Position numbers and translations under genes: made by a program
Part shown: in pieces, positions 23,882 to 32,782 of the stretch
Layout of the letters: every line of letters starts with the position of its first letter
How positions within the stretch are numbered: the first letter of the stretch is position 1
Assembly: GCF_011440275.1 (NCBI RefSeq)
Contig: NZ_JAAOIV010000005.1
Location: 124,001 to 188,000 of the forward strand
Direction: 5' to 3'
DNA: 64,000 bases
Source of the DNA: Metallococcus carri
GTDB lineage: Bacteria; Actinomycetota; Actinomycetes; Actinomycetales; Dermatophilaceae
Notes under the pieces: generated by a model
What the model was told of the DNA's origin: nothing
Database searches by the model: none
What the model saw: only the letters and a program-made list of their open reading frames with translations

Positions 23882-24177
23882 CACGTTAGAGAACGTGAGA
23901 AGTCTCGCCCCTGATCCCTTGAACCGGGCGGCCTCGCGTTACGTGTAACAGGGTTTGAGCTTCGCTTTTTCTAGGCCCAAGTCCGGGGCACACGGTCGAC
24001 CTTGGTCGCGTTGGCCCGGGGGCTTGAACCGGAAGACCGCGATCGCCTGGCAAGTCCGACGATGCGACTACGCAGCGAGGTGCGCCCGTGACGCACGCGA
24101 GTGGACGTGCGACGCAAGTTCTTCTCCGCTGGTCGCATGTTGACGCTCTCGGCGCGTGTCTGGATGGGCGAGTAGGT

Positions 24178-24687
24178 ATGGCTGGGTGTATGCGTGCGAA
24201 GGCGGTGACCTACCGGGGCCGGTACGCATCGGTGCTGCGCGAGGTCGGGGTCCCGGAGCCGTTCGACGTTGACCTGTTCTGCGCCAACGTCGCAGCTCAG
24301 CGTGGTCGCCGGGTGCAGTTGCACGAACTCCCGGTCGGGATAGGACGGGTCTGCGGGCTGTACGTGTCGCTGCCTGCGGTCGATCACGTCTACTACGCGA
24401 CGGGAACCTCGCCCCGGCATCAGCAGCACATCATCGAGCACGAACTGATGCACTTGCTGTTCGAGCACGGCGGGCTGCGAGGGTTCTCAACCGACGTGTT
24501 GGAGCGGCTGTTGCCGGGTCTGGACCCCGGTCTGGTGCGCGCGGCGTTGGCTCGCGGCGGGTACAGCGACCCGGAGGAACGCGAGGCGGAGACGCTTGCA
24601 TCACTGGTGATGGACCACGCTCGCGGCGCGCCGCCAGGCATGGGCGGTGACCCTGTGGCGGCCCGGATCGAGACTGCGTTCGGATGA
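24178..24687 (+). CDS. ImmA/IrrE-family zinc metallopeptidase
   Basis: This 169-residue protein has the zinc-protease motif HELMH in QQHIIEHELMHLLFEH (about residues 84-99) and a later acidic segment EEREAETLASLVM that supplies the third ligand, as in ImmA/IrrE proteins. In ICEBs1, ImmA cleaves the XRE repressor ImmR to induce transfer. ATG 24178 or 24190 are both possible starts; the longer frame from 24088 is less likely. The stop overlaps the next gene (ATGA). An XRE regulator lies 1.7 kb downstream and is a plausible substrate. Confidence 0.8.
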   Translation: MAGCMRAKAVTYRGRYASVLREVGVPEPFDVDLFCANVAAQRGRRVQLHELPVGIGRVCGLYVSLPAVDHVYYATGTSPRHQQHIIEHELMHLLFEHGGLRGFSTDVLERLLPGLDPGLVRAALARGGYSDPEEREAETLASLVMDHARGAPPGMGGDPVAARIETAFG

Positions 24688-25832
24688 GCCTGGGTCTGGT
24701 AGCGCCGGTCGTGCCGGTCGTGTTCTGGGCTGGTGGACTGGCCCGCGCGCCATCCGCGGTCCACGCACGGGAGCGCCGTCCGCTGTGCGCGGCGTTGCTG
24801 GCCTTCGCCGTCGCGCTGACGGCGGACGTCCCCGCGGTGTACGTGCGGGTGGACGGCTGGCTGGGGATTGCCAACGTCGCCGACCTGGTGGAGCACGTCT
24901 TCGGAATGGTTGGGGTGTTCGCCCTGCTGGTCACGTTGAACTACCTCGGCACGCCGTCGGGCGCGCACGCACGACAAACCTGGACAGCATGGGGGTGGAC
25001 GCGGCTGGCGGTGCTGGCGGCGGCGGTCGGCGCGTCGGTGGTCTTGTTCTTCGCGGCGCGATTGCCCGTGGAGACCGCGCACTTCACCGAGGAGTACGGG
25101 CATCTGCCGGTGATCGCGGCGTACTGGTCGATCACCCTGGCCTACTTCGGTGTCGCATTGATCGAGCTGGCGCAGATGGTGGCCACCCGCAGCGCGCGCG
25201 CAACCAGGGCGACGTTGCGGATCGGACTGCGCATCGTCGGGGTCGGCGTCGCCCTCGGGGTGGTGTACTCAGCGATCAAGATCGTCGAGCTGGTCCTCGA
25301 CGAGGACGGTCGGGCCGGCACGGTACGTCGGGCGGCAGACCGGCTCGATCCGATCGTGCTGGTCACCGGTGCCGTCGTGATCGGCGTCGGGCTGCTTCTG
25401 CCGGCCGCCGACACGACCTGGCGTCACCTCGCAGCAGGGCTGCGAGACCGGGCGACGCTGCTGCGGTTGCGCCCACTGTGGCGCGATCTGACCAGGGCGA
25501 TGCCGGAGGTGGTACTGGGAGGGCGTCCGTCGTTGTGGGCAGACCTGTGTGGCCGCGACCCGTCGTTTCGCCTGTACCGGCGGGCGATTGAGATTCGCGA
25601 CGTGGCGCTCGCGGCCCGGGTGGGCGAGGAGGTGCCCACGCTGACTCCAGAGCAGGTCTCGGCGTTGCTGGCGGGTCTGAGCGCCACCGATCGCTGGAAC
25701 GGGGACGAGCCGCCGGACGCCAGCGGCGGCCACCACCCCGCCGAGGACGCCGGTGGAGAATTGCGGCCGCTGCTGGAGTTGGCTCGCACCTGGCAGCCGG
25801 GCCATCGGCGCCGGCCGCGTGTGACAACGTGA
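24684..25832 (+). CDS. Seven-helix membrane protein of the MAB_1171c/DUF6545 type
   Basis: This 382-residue protein has seven hydrophobic segments (about 4-20, 33-52, 63-88, 104-124, 139-165, 178-200 and 222-243). A cytosolic C-terminal domain follows (LRPLWRDLTRAMPEVVLGG, FRLYRRAIEIRDVALAARVGEE), typical of the actinobacterial MAB_1171c/DUF6545 group. These proteins are labelled putative transporters, but their function is unknown. The 7TM plus cytosolic-domain layout also suits a sensor. It is coupled to the ImmA-like protease upstream (ATGA overlap), and its stop overlaps the following frame. Confidence 0.7.
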   Translation: MSLGLVAPVVPVVFWAGGLARAPSAVHARERRPLCAALLAFAVALTADVPAVYVRVDGWLGIANVADLVEHVFGMVGVFALLVTLNYLGTPSGAHARQTWTAWGWTRLAVLAAAVGASVVLFFAARLPVETAHFTEEYGHLPVIAAYWSITLAYFGVALIELAQMVATRSARATRATLRIGLRIVGVGVALGVVYSAIKIVELVLDEDGRAGTVRRAADRLDPIVLVTGAVVIGVGLLLPAADTTWRHLAAGLRDRATLLRLRPLWRDLTRAMPEVVLGGRPSLWADLCGRDPSFRLYRRAIEIRDVALAARVGEEVPTLTPEQVSALLAGLSATDRWNGDEPPDASGGHHPAEDAGGELRPLLELARTWQPGHRRRPRVTT

Positions 25833-26430
25833 TCGGCGTGACGCACCCGGTCGAGGTCCCCGAAGCGGACCGGCAGCGCTGGGCACGGATGCTGTCCGAG
25901 GTGCTCGGCCCGGTGCCGCTCGGTCTCGCGGTGTGCGTCGCCGTGGGCGCTGCGAGCGGGAGGTGGCTGGCGCCGGGTGGGGGCTGCTGGCCGCCGGGTT
26001 CGCCGCAGTGCTGCCCTATGTCGTGACCTGGCGGCTGCGGCACCCGCGAGAGCAGAAGCCAGTCCCGCGGCGAGTACGCGTCGCGTATCTGTTGGTGACG
26101 CTGGGCTGCGCGGTCGCCGGTGTCGTGCTGGTCGGGTTGCTGGGCGGGCCGCACCGAGTGGTCGCCGTGGTGGTCACGATGGTGGCCGGCCTCGCGGTGG
26201 CGGCCGTGATCAACACGCGCTACCGGGTGTCCAACCACGCGTGCGCGGCGGCGGGCGGCAGCGTGATCCTGGCGGTGTTGTACGGACCGATCTTCCTGCT
26301 GGGGGTGCTGATCGCGGCGGCGGTGGGGTGGAGCAGGGTCGTGCTCGGCCGGCACACGGTGGCCGAGGTCGCGGCCGGTGCGCTGGTGGGCGCGGCAGTG
26401 TGCGCAGTCGTCCTACCGCTGATGACTTGA
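25829..26430 (+). pseudogene. PAP2-like membrane protein, apparently frameshifted
   Basis: The N-terminal part (ATG 25829, overlapping the upstream stop; VEVPEADRQRWARMLSEVLGPVPLGLAVCV) is in one frame. The hydrophobic remainder (GWGLLAAGFAAVLPYVVTWRL ... INTRYRVSNHACAAAGGSVIL ... GWSRVVLGRHTVAEVAAGALVG) is in another. The SNHA and SR...GRHTVAEV motifs match the phosphatase PAP2 family. The break lies near 25945-25965. It may be a real mutation or a sequencing error; a short protein from GTG 25933 is the other possibility. The 3' end overlaps the convergent XRE gene by 18 bp. Confidence 0.6.
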
Positions 26431-26880
26431 CGGAACAGCGTCGAGGGCAGGTTCGTCGTCCTCGGGCAGGCCCTCGGCTTTGCGAAGCTGCTCGACCATC
26501 GCGGCCAAGACCTGTCGGCTGCCGTCAGACAGGCCGTGCGCGCGCAGCGCCAGACGTTCCGCGCCGCTGTCGCGCAAGGCGACGAGCAACTGGAGCTGAC
26601 CGGTGAGGTCTTCGGCGTCCTGCTCGTCCAAGAAGTAGGAGACTGGCACACCGAAGTGCCGAGCCAGGGCCGTCAACAACTCCGTGTGGGGGTTCGAGCG
26701 GCGACCAGTACGCAAGGCGTAGAGGTAGGCGGCCGTCACCGACGGCCCGCCTGCGGCGGCGATAGCGTCCACGACTTCCTGGTACCCGGGCTCGGTGCTG
26801 CCGGCCGGGTGCTTGGTGCGGAACAGCAGGTCCAAGCGATCCGCCAGCGAGCCCGGCTTGTCGTCTGATCCGGCGGACAT
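26413..26880 (-). CDS. XRE-family helix-turn-helix regulator
   Basis: This 155-residue protein has an N-terminal helix-turn-helix (LADRLDLLFRTK; GGPSVTAAYLYALRTGRRSNPHTELLTALARHFGVPVSYFLDEQD) followed by a helical region (LVALRDSGAERLALRAHGLSDGSRQVLAAMVEQLRKAEG). ATG 26880 has GGGAGAAGG upstream. It is divergent from the ArdC-like gene that heads the transfer operon and faces the ImmA-like protease cassette. By analogy with ImmR of ICEBs1 it probably represses transfer and may be cleaved by the ImmA-like protein; this is inference from position and family. Confidence 0.82.
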   Translation of the reverse strand: MSAGSDDKPGSLADRLDLLFRTKHPAGSTEPGYQEVVDAIAAAGGPSVTAAYLYALRTGRRSNPHTELLTALARHFGVPVSYFLDEQDAEDLTGQLQLLVALRDSGAERLALRAHGLSDGSRQVLAAMVEQLRKAEGLPEDDEPALDAVPSSHQR

Positions 26881-26914
26881 GACCGTCCTTCTCCCGCGGA
26901 TAAACACCCATTTC

Positions 26915-26993
26915 TCTGACCAAGAGTCTAGCGCAAGCGTCCAACTTGGCATAGCTCTGACCACTGGTTAGTCTGGTCTGACTAGAAGTCAGA
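26915..26993. promoter_or_regulatory. Repeated TCTGAC sites in the XRE/transfer-operon promoter gap
   Basis: TCTGAC occurs at 26915, 26956 and 26977, spaced 41 and 21 bp (about four and two helical turns). An inverted copy GTCAGA at 26988-26993 forms a 6-bp palindrome around TAGAA. The cluster lies between the divergent XRE gene and the ArdC-like gene, so it is a good operator candidate for the XRE protein. The remaining gap to 27163 shows no gene. Confidence 0.5.
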
Positions 26994-27163
26994 ACCGATC
27001 ATAGCTTGTTGACCCAGAGTTGGACCCAGTGATGTGTCATCTCTGCCGGTGTCCTCACCGCCGCACGCCGCAGCGCGCCACGCACAGCGCATGCACGTGC
27101 GCCGGGTCGCGGAACGCACCTGACCGATGGCATCGCAGGTGGTGCCGGGCAGGAGGCCCCGCG

Positions 27164-28342
27164 ATGGCAGCAGCACGCACGAAAGCACCGCGAGCACGGC
27201 AGACGACACGATCCCGGGCGACAGCCGAGGAGTATCAGGCCGCGCGCGAGGCGAAGCTGGCCGAGCTGTCCGATCGGTTGGAGACCGCGGTCGGCCAGCT
27301 GGTGTCGGGCGAAGACTGGGCAGCGGTGATGGCGTTCGCGGCCCGGTTCCGGTCGCGCTCGTTCGGCAACACGTTGCTGATCTTCGCCCAGCATCAAGAA
27401 GCCTACGAGAAGGGCCGGGTGCCCGATCCGGTTCCGAGCTACGTCGCCGGGATCAAGCAGTGGAACACTCTGGGCCGGCACGTGATCAAAGGCCAGCCCG
27501 GCTACATGATCTACGCGCCGGTGACGCGTCGGTTCGCCAGCACCAACCCGACTGATCCCGAGTCTTGGCGCCGACTGGATCGAGGCGAGAAGCCCCGGCC
27601 GGGCGAGACGGTCCGCTCCAAGATGGTCACGGTCAAACCCGCGTACGTGTGGGACGTCTCGCAGACCACCGGCGAGCCGATCCCCGAACGGCCCCGCCCC
27701 CTCCTCCTCGCTGGGCAGGCACCGGCCGGATTGTGGGACGGACTCGCCGCCGCCGTGGCCGAGCGGGGCTACACGCTCAGCGACGCTCCGGACGCGCTCG
27801 CGTTGGGCGGAGCCAACGGCGTCACGGACTTCGTGGCCCACACCGTGACCGTGCGGGCAGACATGGATGACGCCGCACGAGTCAAGACACTGGCGCACGA
27901 GCTGGGCCACGTCGCCCTCGACCACGGCGACCGCGGCCCACAAGGGCTGCACCGCGGGATCGGCGAGGTCGAAGCCGAGTCGGTCGCCCTCATGGTGTGC
28001 ACCGCCTTTGGACTGGACTCCACCGGCTACACCGTGCCGTACGTCGCCTCTTGGTCATCGACCGTGAAAGACCAGAATCCGATCGAGGTCATCCGAGCCA
28101 CCGGCGAGCGGGTGCGCGGCACCGCCTTGGCGATTCTGGACCGGCTGCCCGAGCCACCGGGCGGCGACGGCACACCACCTGGTCTGGACCGGTCCAGCGA
28201 CCAGACCGGGCCAGAACGCGCCGCACCCAAGCAGGCGGCCGAGCGAGGCGCAGACAGGGTCGATCGACTCCCGCCGCCCGATCGGCGGGTAACCACGGCA
28301 ACAGAACCCGGGCCGACACGAGCCGCGGCCGTGGGGTGGTGA
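27164..28342 (+). CDS. ArdC-like ssDNA-binding/antirestriction protein with metallopeptidase domain
   Basis: This 392-residue protein has an ArdC-type N-terminal domain (about 30-170; SGEDWAAVMAFAARFRSRSFGNTLLIFAQ, RHVIKGQPGYMIYAPV). A zinc-peptidase motif follows, HELGHVALDH (about residue 245), with a downstream Glu (GEVEAESVALMVC). The tail is Pro/Arg-rich and disordered. ArdC proteins bind single-stranded DNA and protect incoming plasmid DNA from restriction. ATG 27164 follows AGGAGG. It is the first gene of the rightward transfer operon, early in expression order, as expected for an entry-protection protein. Confidence 0.8.
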   Translation: MAAARTKAPRARQTTRSRATAEEYQAAREAKLAELSDRLETAVGQLVSGEDWAAVMAFAARFRSRSFGNTLLIFAQHQEAYEKGRVPDPVPSYVAGIKQWNTLGRHVIKGQPGYMIYAPVTRRFASTNPTDPESWRRLDRGEKPRPGETVRSKMVTVKPAYVWDVSQTTGEPIPERPRPLLLAGQAPAGLWDGLAAAVAERGYTLSDAPDALALGGANGVTDFVAHTVTVRADMDDAARVKTLAHELGHVALDHGDRGPQGLHRGIGEVEAESVALMVCTAFGLDSTGYTVPYVASWSSTVKDQNPIEVIRATGERVRGTALAILDRLPEPPGGDGTPPGLDRSSDQTGPERAAPKQAAERGADRVDRLPPPDRRVTTATEPGPTRAAAVGW

Positions 28343-28344
28343 CC

Positions 28345-29262
28345 ATGACCGTCAGACGATCACTCGTCGTGTTGCCGGCCACGGTGCTGACCACAGCCGC
28401 GCGGCTGCCGCTGGTCGATGCCGCCGCCGCGTATGCGGCGGCGGGAGTGTCCGTGTTCCCATGCGCGCCGGGAGCGAAGCGACCACTGACTCGCCACGGC
28501 TACCTCGACGCGAGCAGCGACGCCGAGCAGGTCAGGGTGTGGTGGCGACGCTGGCCGAACGCAAACATCGGCCTCCCCACCGGCCGAACGGACGGCCACG
28601 CCGCTGGCGAGGCGGGCGGGTTCGACGTTCTAGACATCGACATCCACCCCGGTGGGTCCGGCTTCCTTGCATTGGCCCGCGCCCGCCGCGCCGGTCTGGT
28701 CGGGGGGTGGGCCTGCCTGATCCGCACGCCGTCAGGCGGACTTCATCTCTACTACCCCGCCAGCGGACAGCAGGGTCAAGTGTCGTGGGCGCTGCCCTCT
28801 GCGCACGTGGATTTTCGCGGCATCGGCGGCTACGTCATCGCTGCGCCCTCGCGGGTGATCACCGGCCGCGGCCGACCGCGCGGCTACACCCTGATCGGGA
28901 CTGGCCGCGACCCGCACCCGCTAGACGCGGGCGCCCTGCGGCAGTTGCTCGCGCCCCCACCACCGCCGCCGAGACGATCCGGCCGGGCTGTTGCCGGTGA
29001 ACCGTCGGCCCGGCTCGGAGCGTGGCTGGTCGGCCAGCCGGAAGGTAACCGGAATCGAGCACTGTTCTGGGCGGCGTGCCGCGCGGTTGAAGCGGGCATC
29101 GCCGAAGCCGAGGCCCGCGACGTGCTCGGTCCAGCCGCGGCGCGAACGGGCCTGGACGAGCGGGAGATCACCGCCACCTTGGCCTCGGCCTACCGCACCA
29201 CGGCGCGCCGCTCGACCGCGAACGGGCCGCCGCCCACCGCGCTGGATCGGCCCGGCCCATGA
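28345..29262 (+). CDS. Bifunctional DNA primase/polymerase (prim-pol domain)
   Basis: This 305-residue protein has an N-terminal prim-pol domain (about 25-205; AAAYAAAGVSVFPCAPGAKRPLT, catalytic DxD in FDVLDIDIH, RTPSGGLHLYYP, HVDFRGIGGYVIAAPS). A helical primase C-terminal-like segment follows (ALFWAACRAVEAGIAEAEARDVLG, LDEREITATLASAYRTT). It likely primes complementary-strand synthesis after transfer. It starts 2 nt after the ardC-like stop (a GTG overlapping that stop is an alternative) and overlaps the next gene by ATGA. Confidence 0.85.
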   Translation: MTVRRSLVVLPATVLTTAARLPLVDAAAAYAAAGVSVFPCAPGAKRPLTRHGYLDASSDAEQVRVWWRRWPNANIGLPTGRTDGHAAGEAGGFDVLDIDIHPGGSGFLALARARRAGLVGGWACLIRTPSGGLHLYYPASGQQGQVSWALPSAHVDFRGIGGYVIAAPSRVITGRGRPRGYTLIGTGRDPHPLDAGALRQLLAPPPPPPRRSGRAVAGEPSARLGAWLVGQPEGNRNRALFWAACRAVEAGIAEAEARDVLGPAAARTGLDEREITATLASAYRTTARRSTANGPPPTALDRPGP

Positions 29263-30098
29263 TCGCCTGGACCACCCCACCGACGACGCAGACGACCGCC
29301 CGCCGCACTCGCCGTGGCGTGCTGGCGGTGGCGGTGACCGGCACGGTGTTCATCGCGCTTGGTGCGTTCTGGTTGTCGTTCACCTCGCTGTCTGATCTCG
29401 CCCGTCGTTGCGGCATCGGGGCCGACCGGTCCTGGGTCTGGCCGTTGCTGGTCGATGGCGTGATCGTGATTGCCACCGTCTCGGTCGTCGCCCTCACCGG
29501 CACCGGACAACCACGGCGGGCGGCCCGCTACCCGTGGACGCTGCTGCTGGCCGGAGCGGGCGTGTCCGTGCTCGCCAACGCCAGCCACGCCGTCGTCGCC
29601 GCTGATGCCCGCGTGCCCGCGGTCCTCGCCGCGCTGGTGGCGGCGGTGCCACCGATCGTGCTTGTCGCCACCACCCACCTGACCGTCCAACTCACTCACC
29701 ACCCGGTCTCGGACGGTCACGCCGATCTCCCGCTGCATGCGGGCGTGACCAGAGCAGATGCCGCCAGTCCGGATCGGGGTGTACCGGCCACCGAGACGCG
29801 AAAGCGACTGACTGAGCTACCGAACACGATCGTTGCCGCACCCAACGCGCGGAGCGGCGAGGCCGTGCAGGAGGCACTGCGGCTGCGGACGGACAGGGGT
29901 TTGACGAACCGACAGATCGCCGCCCACCTCGGCGTGCACCCGTCGACCGTCGGCCGCTGGCTGAAGTCCACGCCTGCACGCCAGCCATCGGAAGTGCCAT
30001 CCGCAGAACCACCGGCCGGCGCGGAGGCCAGCGGGCCACCGGAGCTGTCCGAGACCGCGACAGAACAAGCCGGCACGGAAAGGAGCCCAGCGCTATGA
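29259..30098 (+). CDS. DUF2637 membrane protein with C-terminal helix-turn-helix
   Basis: This 279-residue protein has four hydrophobic segments in the DUF2637 domain (about 22-150; GAFWLSFTSLSDLARRCGI, SWVWPLLVDGVIVIATV, NASHAVV). A soluble C-terminus with a helix-turn-helix follows (LTNRQIAAHLGVHPSTVGRWLKS, about 216-238). DUF2637 proteins are frequent on actinobacterial conjugative elements (Spd-like spread proteins), where they are linked to plasmid spread along mycelium or cells. Coupled on both sides by ATGA overlaps. Confidence 0.75.
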   Translation: MIAWTTPPTTQTTARRTRRGVLAVAVTGTVFIALGAFWLSFTSLSDLARRCGIGADRSWVWPLLVDGVIVIATVSVVALTGTGQPRRAARYPWTLLLAGAGVSVLANASHAVVAADARVPAVLAALVAAVPPIVLVATTHLTVQLTHHPVSDGHADLPLHAGVTRADAASPDRGVPATETRKRLTELPNTIVAAPNARSGEAVQEALRLRTDRGLTNRQIAAHLGVHPSTVGRWLKSTPARQPSEVPSAEPPAGAEASGPPELSETATEQAGTERSPAL

Positions 30099-30511
30099 CC
30101 ATCAACGAACACCCCTTGCAGACCGCGCGCGACGACCTACCCCACAGGGACAACCACCCGCGGCACGAGCAACTGGCGCCGAGGGAGGCGGAGTCAGCGC
30201 ACAACCTCCTCGCCGTGGACGACCCCTCTAGACGGAGACCCACCCGACAGGCGCCCAGACGCGCGGGCGTAGTGACGATGCAGTGGCTCCGACCGACTGA
30301 GCTGGCAACTCAGGTCGCCAGCCGAACCGCGGCTCGTGCGATCACGGCCCACACGGCCGCGCATCTGCAAGCACGCGCCGAACTACGGGCCGCGCTATCC
30401 AGGACCCGCGACCGGACCAGCTCGCATGGGCGGCTCGCACCACTAACCGCGTTCGGCCGGCACGCCAGCCCGGACTCGCTGACAGCACGACGCTCCGGGA
30501 TGAGCCGATGA
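30095..30511 (+). CDS. Hypothetical basic protein in transfer operon
   Basis: This 138-residue, Arg/Ala/His-rich, probably helical protein has no recognised domain. The start overlaps the previous stop (ATGA), which is the main reason to accept it as a gene. A 100-nt untranslated gap follows. Its basic character would suit nucleic-acid binding, but no motif supports that. Confidence 0.5.
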   Translation: MTINEHPLQTARDDLPHRDNHPRHEQLAPREAESAHNLLAVDDPSRRRPTRQAPRRAGVVTMQWLRPTELATQVASRTAARAITAHTAAHLQARAELRAALSRTRDRTSSHGRLAPLTAFGRHASPDSLTARRSGMSR

Positions 30512-30611
30512 CATGACCTCGATTGGCCGGCCCACCACCATCCCGCGCCGATGAGCCTCGGTGAACTCCGAGCGGCCCGGATGGGGCGGGCCACGTACCT
30601 AAAAGATTGAG

Positions 30612-31508
30612 ATGTCCACCCAGCAGCCACCCACCGCCGTTCCGGACCCGGCCACCGAGCCGGGTAGGAGCCCCGAGCCGGCTTTCGCCAGCTCGGCGGG
30701 TCTTCGCGCACTGCTGGACCGCCTGCACGACGCCGGCGCGAACGCGTGGCGAGAGGACCCGGACGCCAGCGAGCTATTGGCCTACACCATCGACCGCTAC
30801 GCACCACTGGCCCGGACCTGGCACCGCGACCCCGGCGAGGCGGCAACGGCGGCGTTCCTGGCCATGCGTCACGACGGCGTACGCCACGCCGCCGATCCGT
30901 GGGCCGTCGTCACCCGCGCCGTACAGGTCAGCCTTTCGGCCGAGAACCACGCCGACCGACACCTGACCTCGGCCGAAAAGGCGCGCCGCACCCAGCACGC
31001 CGACGCCGACGCACCTCTGCGCGCCGGCGACTACACCGACACCCTCACGACCCAGACCGCCGACCCCTCCGCCTACCTGGGAGCAGCCTGGGACGGCGAG
31101 CCAGCGGACCCCGACGACACTGAACCGGTCATTGCCGACGCCACGACGCTTCTGGAACTACTCGGCTGGCCCGAGCCGGTGGCGGCCACCGTCGTCGAGT
31201 ACGTGGCCGCGCGCCTGGCTGATGCGGGCAGCATTCCCGCGGCCTACGAGACGCTGCGCCGCGACACCGCGATCCGCGTTCAACTCGACCTTGACCGCAC
31301 GGTCTGGACCACACTGGTCGGGGTGCTGCTGGGCGGCCGTCCCCAGCCGGGCCGACCAACCCGCCGGGGCGTCCTGGCCCGGCTGCTGCTCGGCGACACG
31401 ATCCGCGACCTCCTGGACGACAACACCCTCGTCCGCAGCGTGATCGTCGTGCTACCGCAACAGGGCATCGCTGCCACCGGACCCGCTCGGGGTGAGGACG
31501 ATGCGTAG
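30612..31508 (+). CDS. Conserved hypothetical protein of actinobacterial ICEs
   Basis: This 298-residue soluble protein has a helical N-terminal half (GLRALLDRLHDAGANAWREDPDASELLAYTIDRYAPLARTW, ATAAFLAMRHDGVRHAADPWAVVTRAVQVSLSAE). The C-terminal half resembles a small helix-turn-helix region (WPEPVAATVVEYVAARLADAGSIPAAYETLRRD, LVGVLLGGRPQPGRPTRRGVLARLLLGDTIRDLL). No family name is recognised. The stop overlaps the next start by 8 nt, implying co-translation with the ParB-like gene. Possibly a replication or regulatory protein. Confidence 0.55.
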   Translation: MSTQQPPTAVPDPATEPGRSPEPAFASSAGLRALLDRLHDAGANAWREDPDASELLAYTIDRYAPLARTWHRDPGEAATAAFLAMRHDGVRHAADPWAVVTRAVQVSLSAENHADRHLTSAEKARRTQHADADAPLRAGDYTDTLTTQTADPSAYLGAAWDGEPADPDDTEPVIADATTLLELLGWPEPVAATVVEYVAARLADAGSIPAAYETLRRDTAIRVQLDLDRTVWTTLVGVLLGGRPQPGRPTRRGVLARLLLGDTIRDLLDDNTLVRSVIVVLPQQGIAATGPARGEDDA

Positions 31509-32664
31509 CGGCGGGGGTGTCGAACTGGACCGGGCGGTCGACTCGATCCAGGTCGGCTATCGCTTCCGCGGCGACCTGGGCGACCTGGACGAGCTGTGCA
31601 CCTCCATCCAAACGGTAGGGCTGTTACAGCCGATCACGATCACCCCGGACGGCACCCTGGTCTGCGGCGCACGACGACTGGCCGCAGTGCGCAAGCTCGG
31701 CTGGGACCGGATCAAGGTCTGGGTCAACTCGGCCATCTCCTCGCGACTGGCGGAGGTGCTGGCCGAGCAGCACGAGAACACCACCCGAAAGCCGCTCACC
31801 CCGACCGAGGCCACTGCCCTCTACGCGGAGCTGAAGCAGCTCTACGCCGCCGACGCCGCCCGTCGCCAGCACGCCACCCGATTCAGCAGCGAGCACAACC
31901 CTCGCCACCACGGGGGAAACGACGGTGGTGCAGACTCTGCACCACCGTCAGACCAGCCACCACCAGACCCGACAGGCTCAGACCTGTCCGGCGTCGGAGT
32001 GGCCGGGATCGGCAAGGCGCGTCGGCAGGCGGCCCGCGCCATCACCGGTCGTAGCTCCTACTGGTCGCTGGAGCATGTGGCGGACGTCCAACGCATCGCC
32101 GAGGACCGGGGCGCCCCCGAAGCGCTGCGGAACCTAGCCCGTCGCGAGCTGGCCGCGATGGACGCCGACGGCACGATCCACCCGCACTACCTGACCGTGC
32201 AGGCCGCCGCCAGCACCACAGCCCTCGCCCGTCTGGCCGACGACGTGGCCCAGCCTGCGACGGTCCGCGACCACGCCGCCCGAGAGCTGAGCGTGCTCGA
32301 CCACGGGCAACCCCCGGCCGAGCTGGTCAAGGCTGCGCAAGCCGCGATCGCCCGCGCCACCGGGACGACATCAGACCGACCCGACGACCGCGAAGAGGAA
32401 TCGAGTGCGGCTCGGCCCGTGCCGATCAAGCGGTACGGGCTGCGGGCGTTCCTAGCCACCATCGAGGATATGGACGGCTGGTGGCAGCACTACGACGCGG
32501 TCGAGATCGGCGCCGGCCTCAGTGAGACGCAATGGCTGCGAGTGCGGGCCAACCTTGATGCCAGCCTCGCCTTCATCGATGCCATCGCCGCGGCCCGCGA
32601 GCACGCGACAGGAGCTGAGCGCGGCGACCGCACCGACGGGTCGCCCGAAGCCGCCTGCTTCTAA
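31501..32664 (+). CDS. ParB-like nuclease-domain protein
   Basis: This 387-residue protein has an N-terminal ParB domain (about 8-85; YRFRGDLGDLDELCTSIQTVGLLQPITITPDGTLVCGARRLAAVRKLGWDRIKVWV) followed by EVLAEQHENTTRKPLTPTEATALYAEL, a shape seen in plasmid ParB-like proteins. The low-complexity middle and helical C-terminal part are unassigned. It is a second ParB-like protein on the element, distinct from the one at 15092-16588. It overlaps the upstream gene by 8 nt. Start ATG 31501 has GAGGACG upstream; GTG 31492 is an alternative. Confidence 0.75.
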   Translation: MRSGGGVELDRAVDSIQVGYRFRGDLGDLDELCTSIQTVGLLQPITITPDGTLVCGARRLAAVRKLGWDRIKVWVNSAISSRLAEVLAEQHENTTRKPLTPTEATALYAELKQLYAADAARRQHATRFSSEHNPRHHGGNDGGADSAPPSDQPPPDPTGSDLSGVGVAGIGKARRQAARAITGRSSYWSLEHVADVQRIAEDRGAPEALRNLARRELAAMDADGTIHPHYLTVQAAASTTALARLADDVAQPATVRDHAARELSVLDHGQPPAELVKAAQAAIARATGTTSDRPDDREEESSAARPVPIKRYGLRAFLATIEDMDGWWQHYDAVEIGAGLSETQWLRVRANLDASLAFIDAIAAAREHATGAERGDRTDGSPEAACF

Positions 32665-32782
32665 CACTCCCGCCCGTACCGCACCCCGATCAGCCAGGCC
32701 GGCCGAACGTCGGCCAGCGCAGGCACAGCTGACGCACCTGACCGGCGAACCCACCCCTCGCCGACTCGTACGGGAGCCCATC

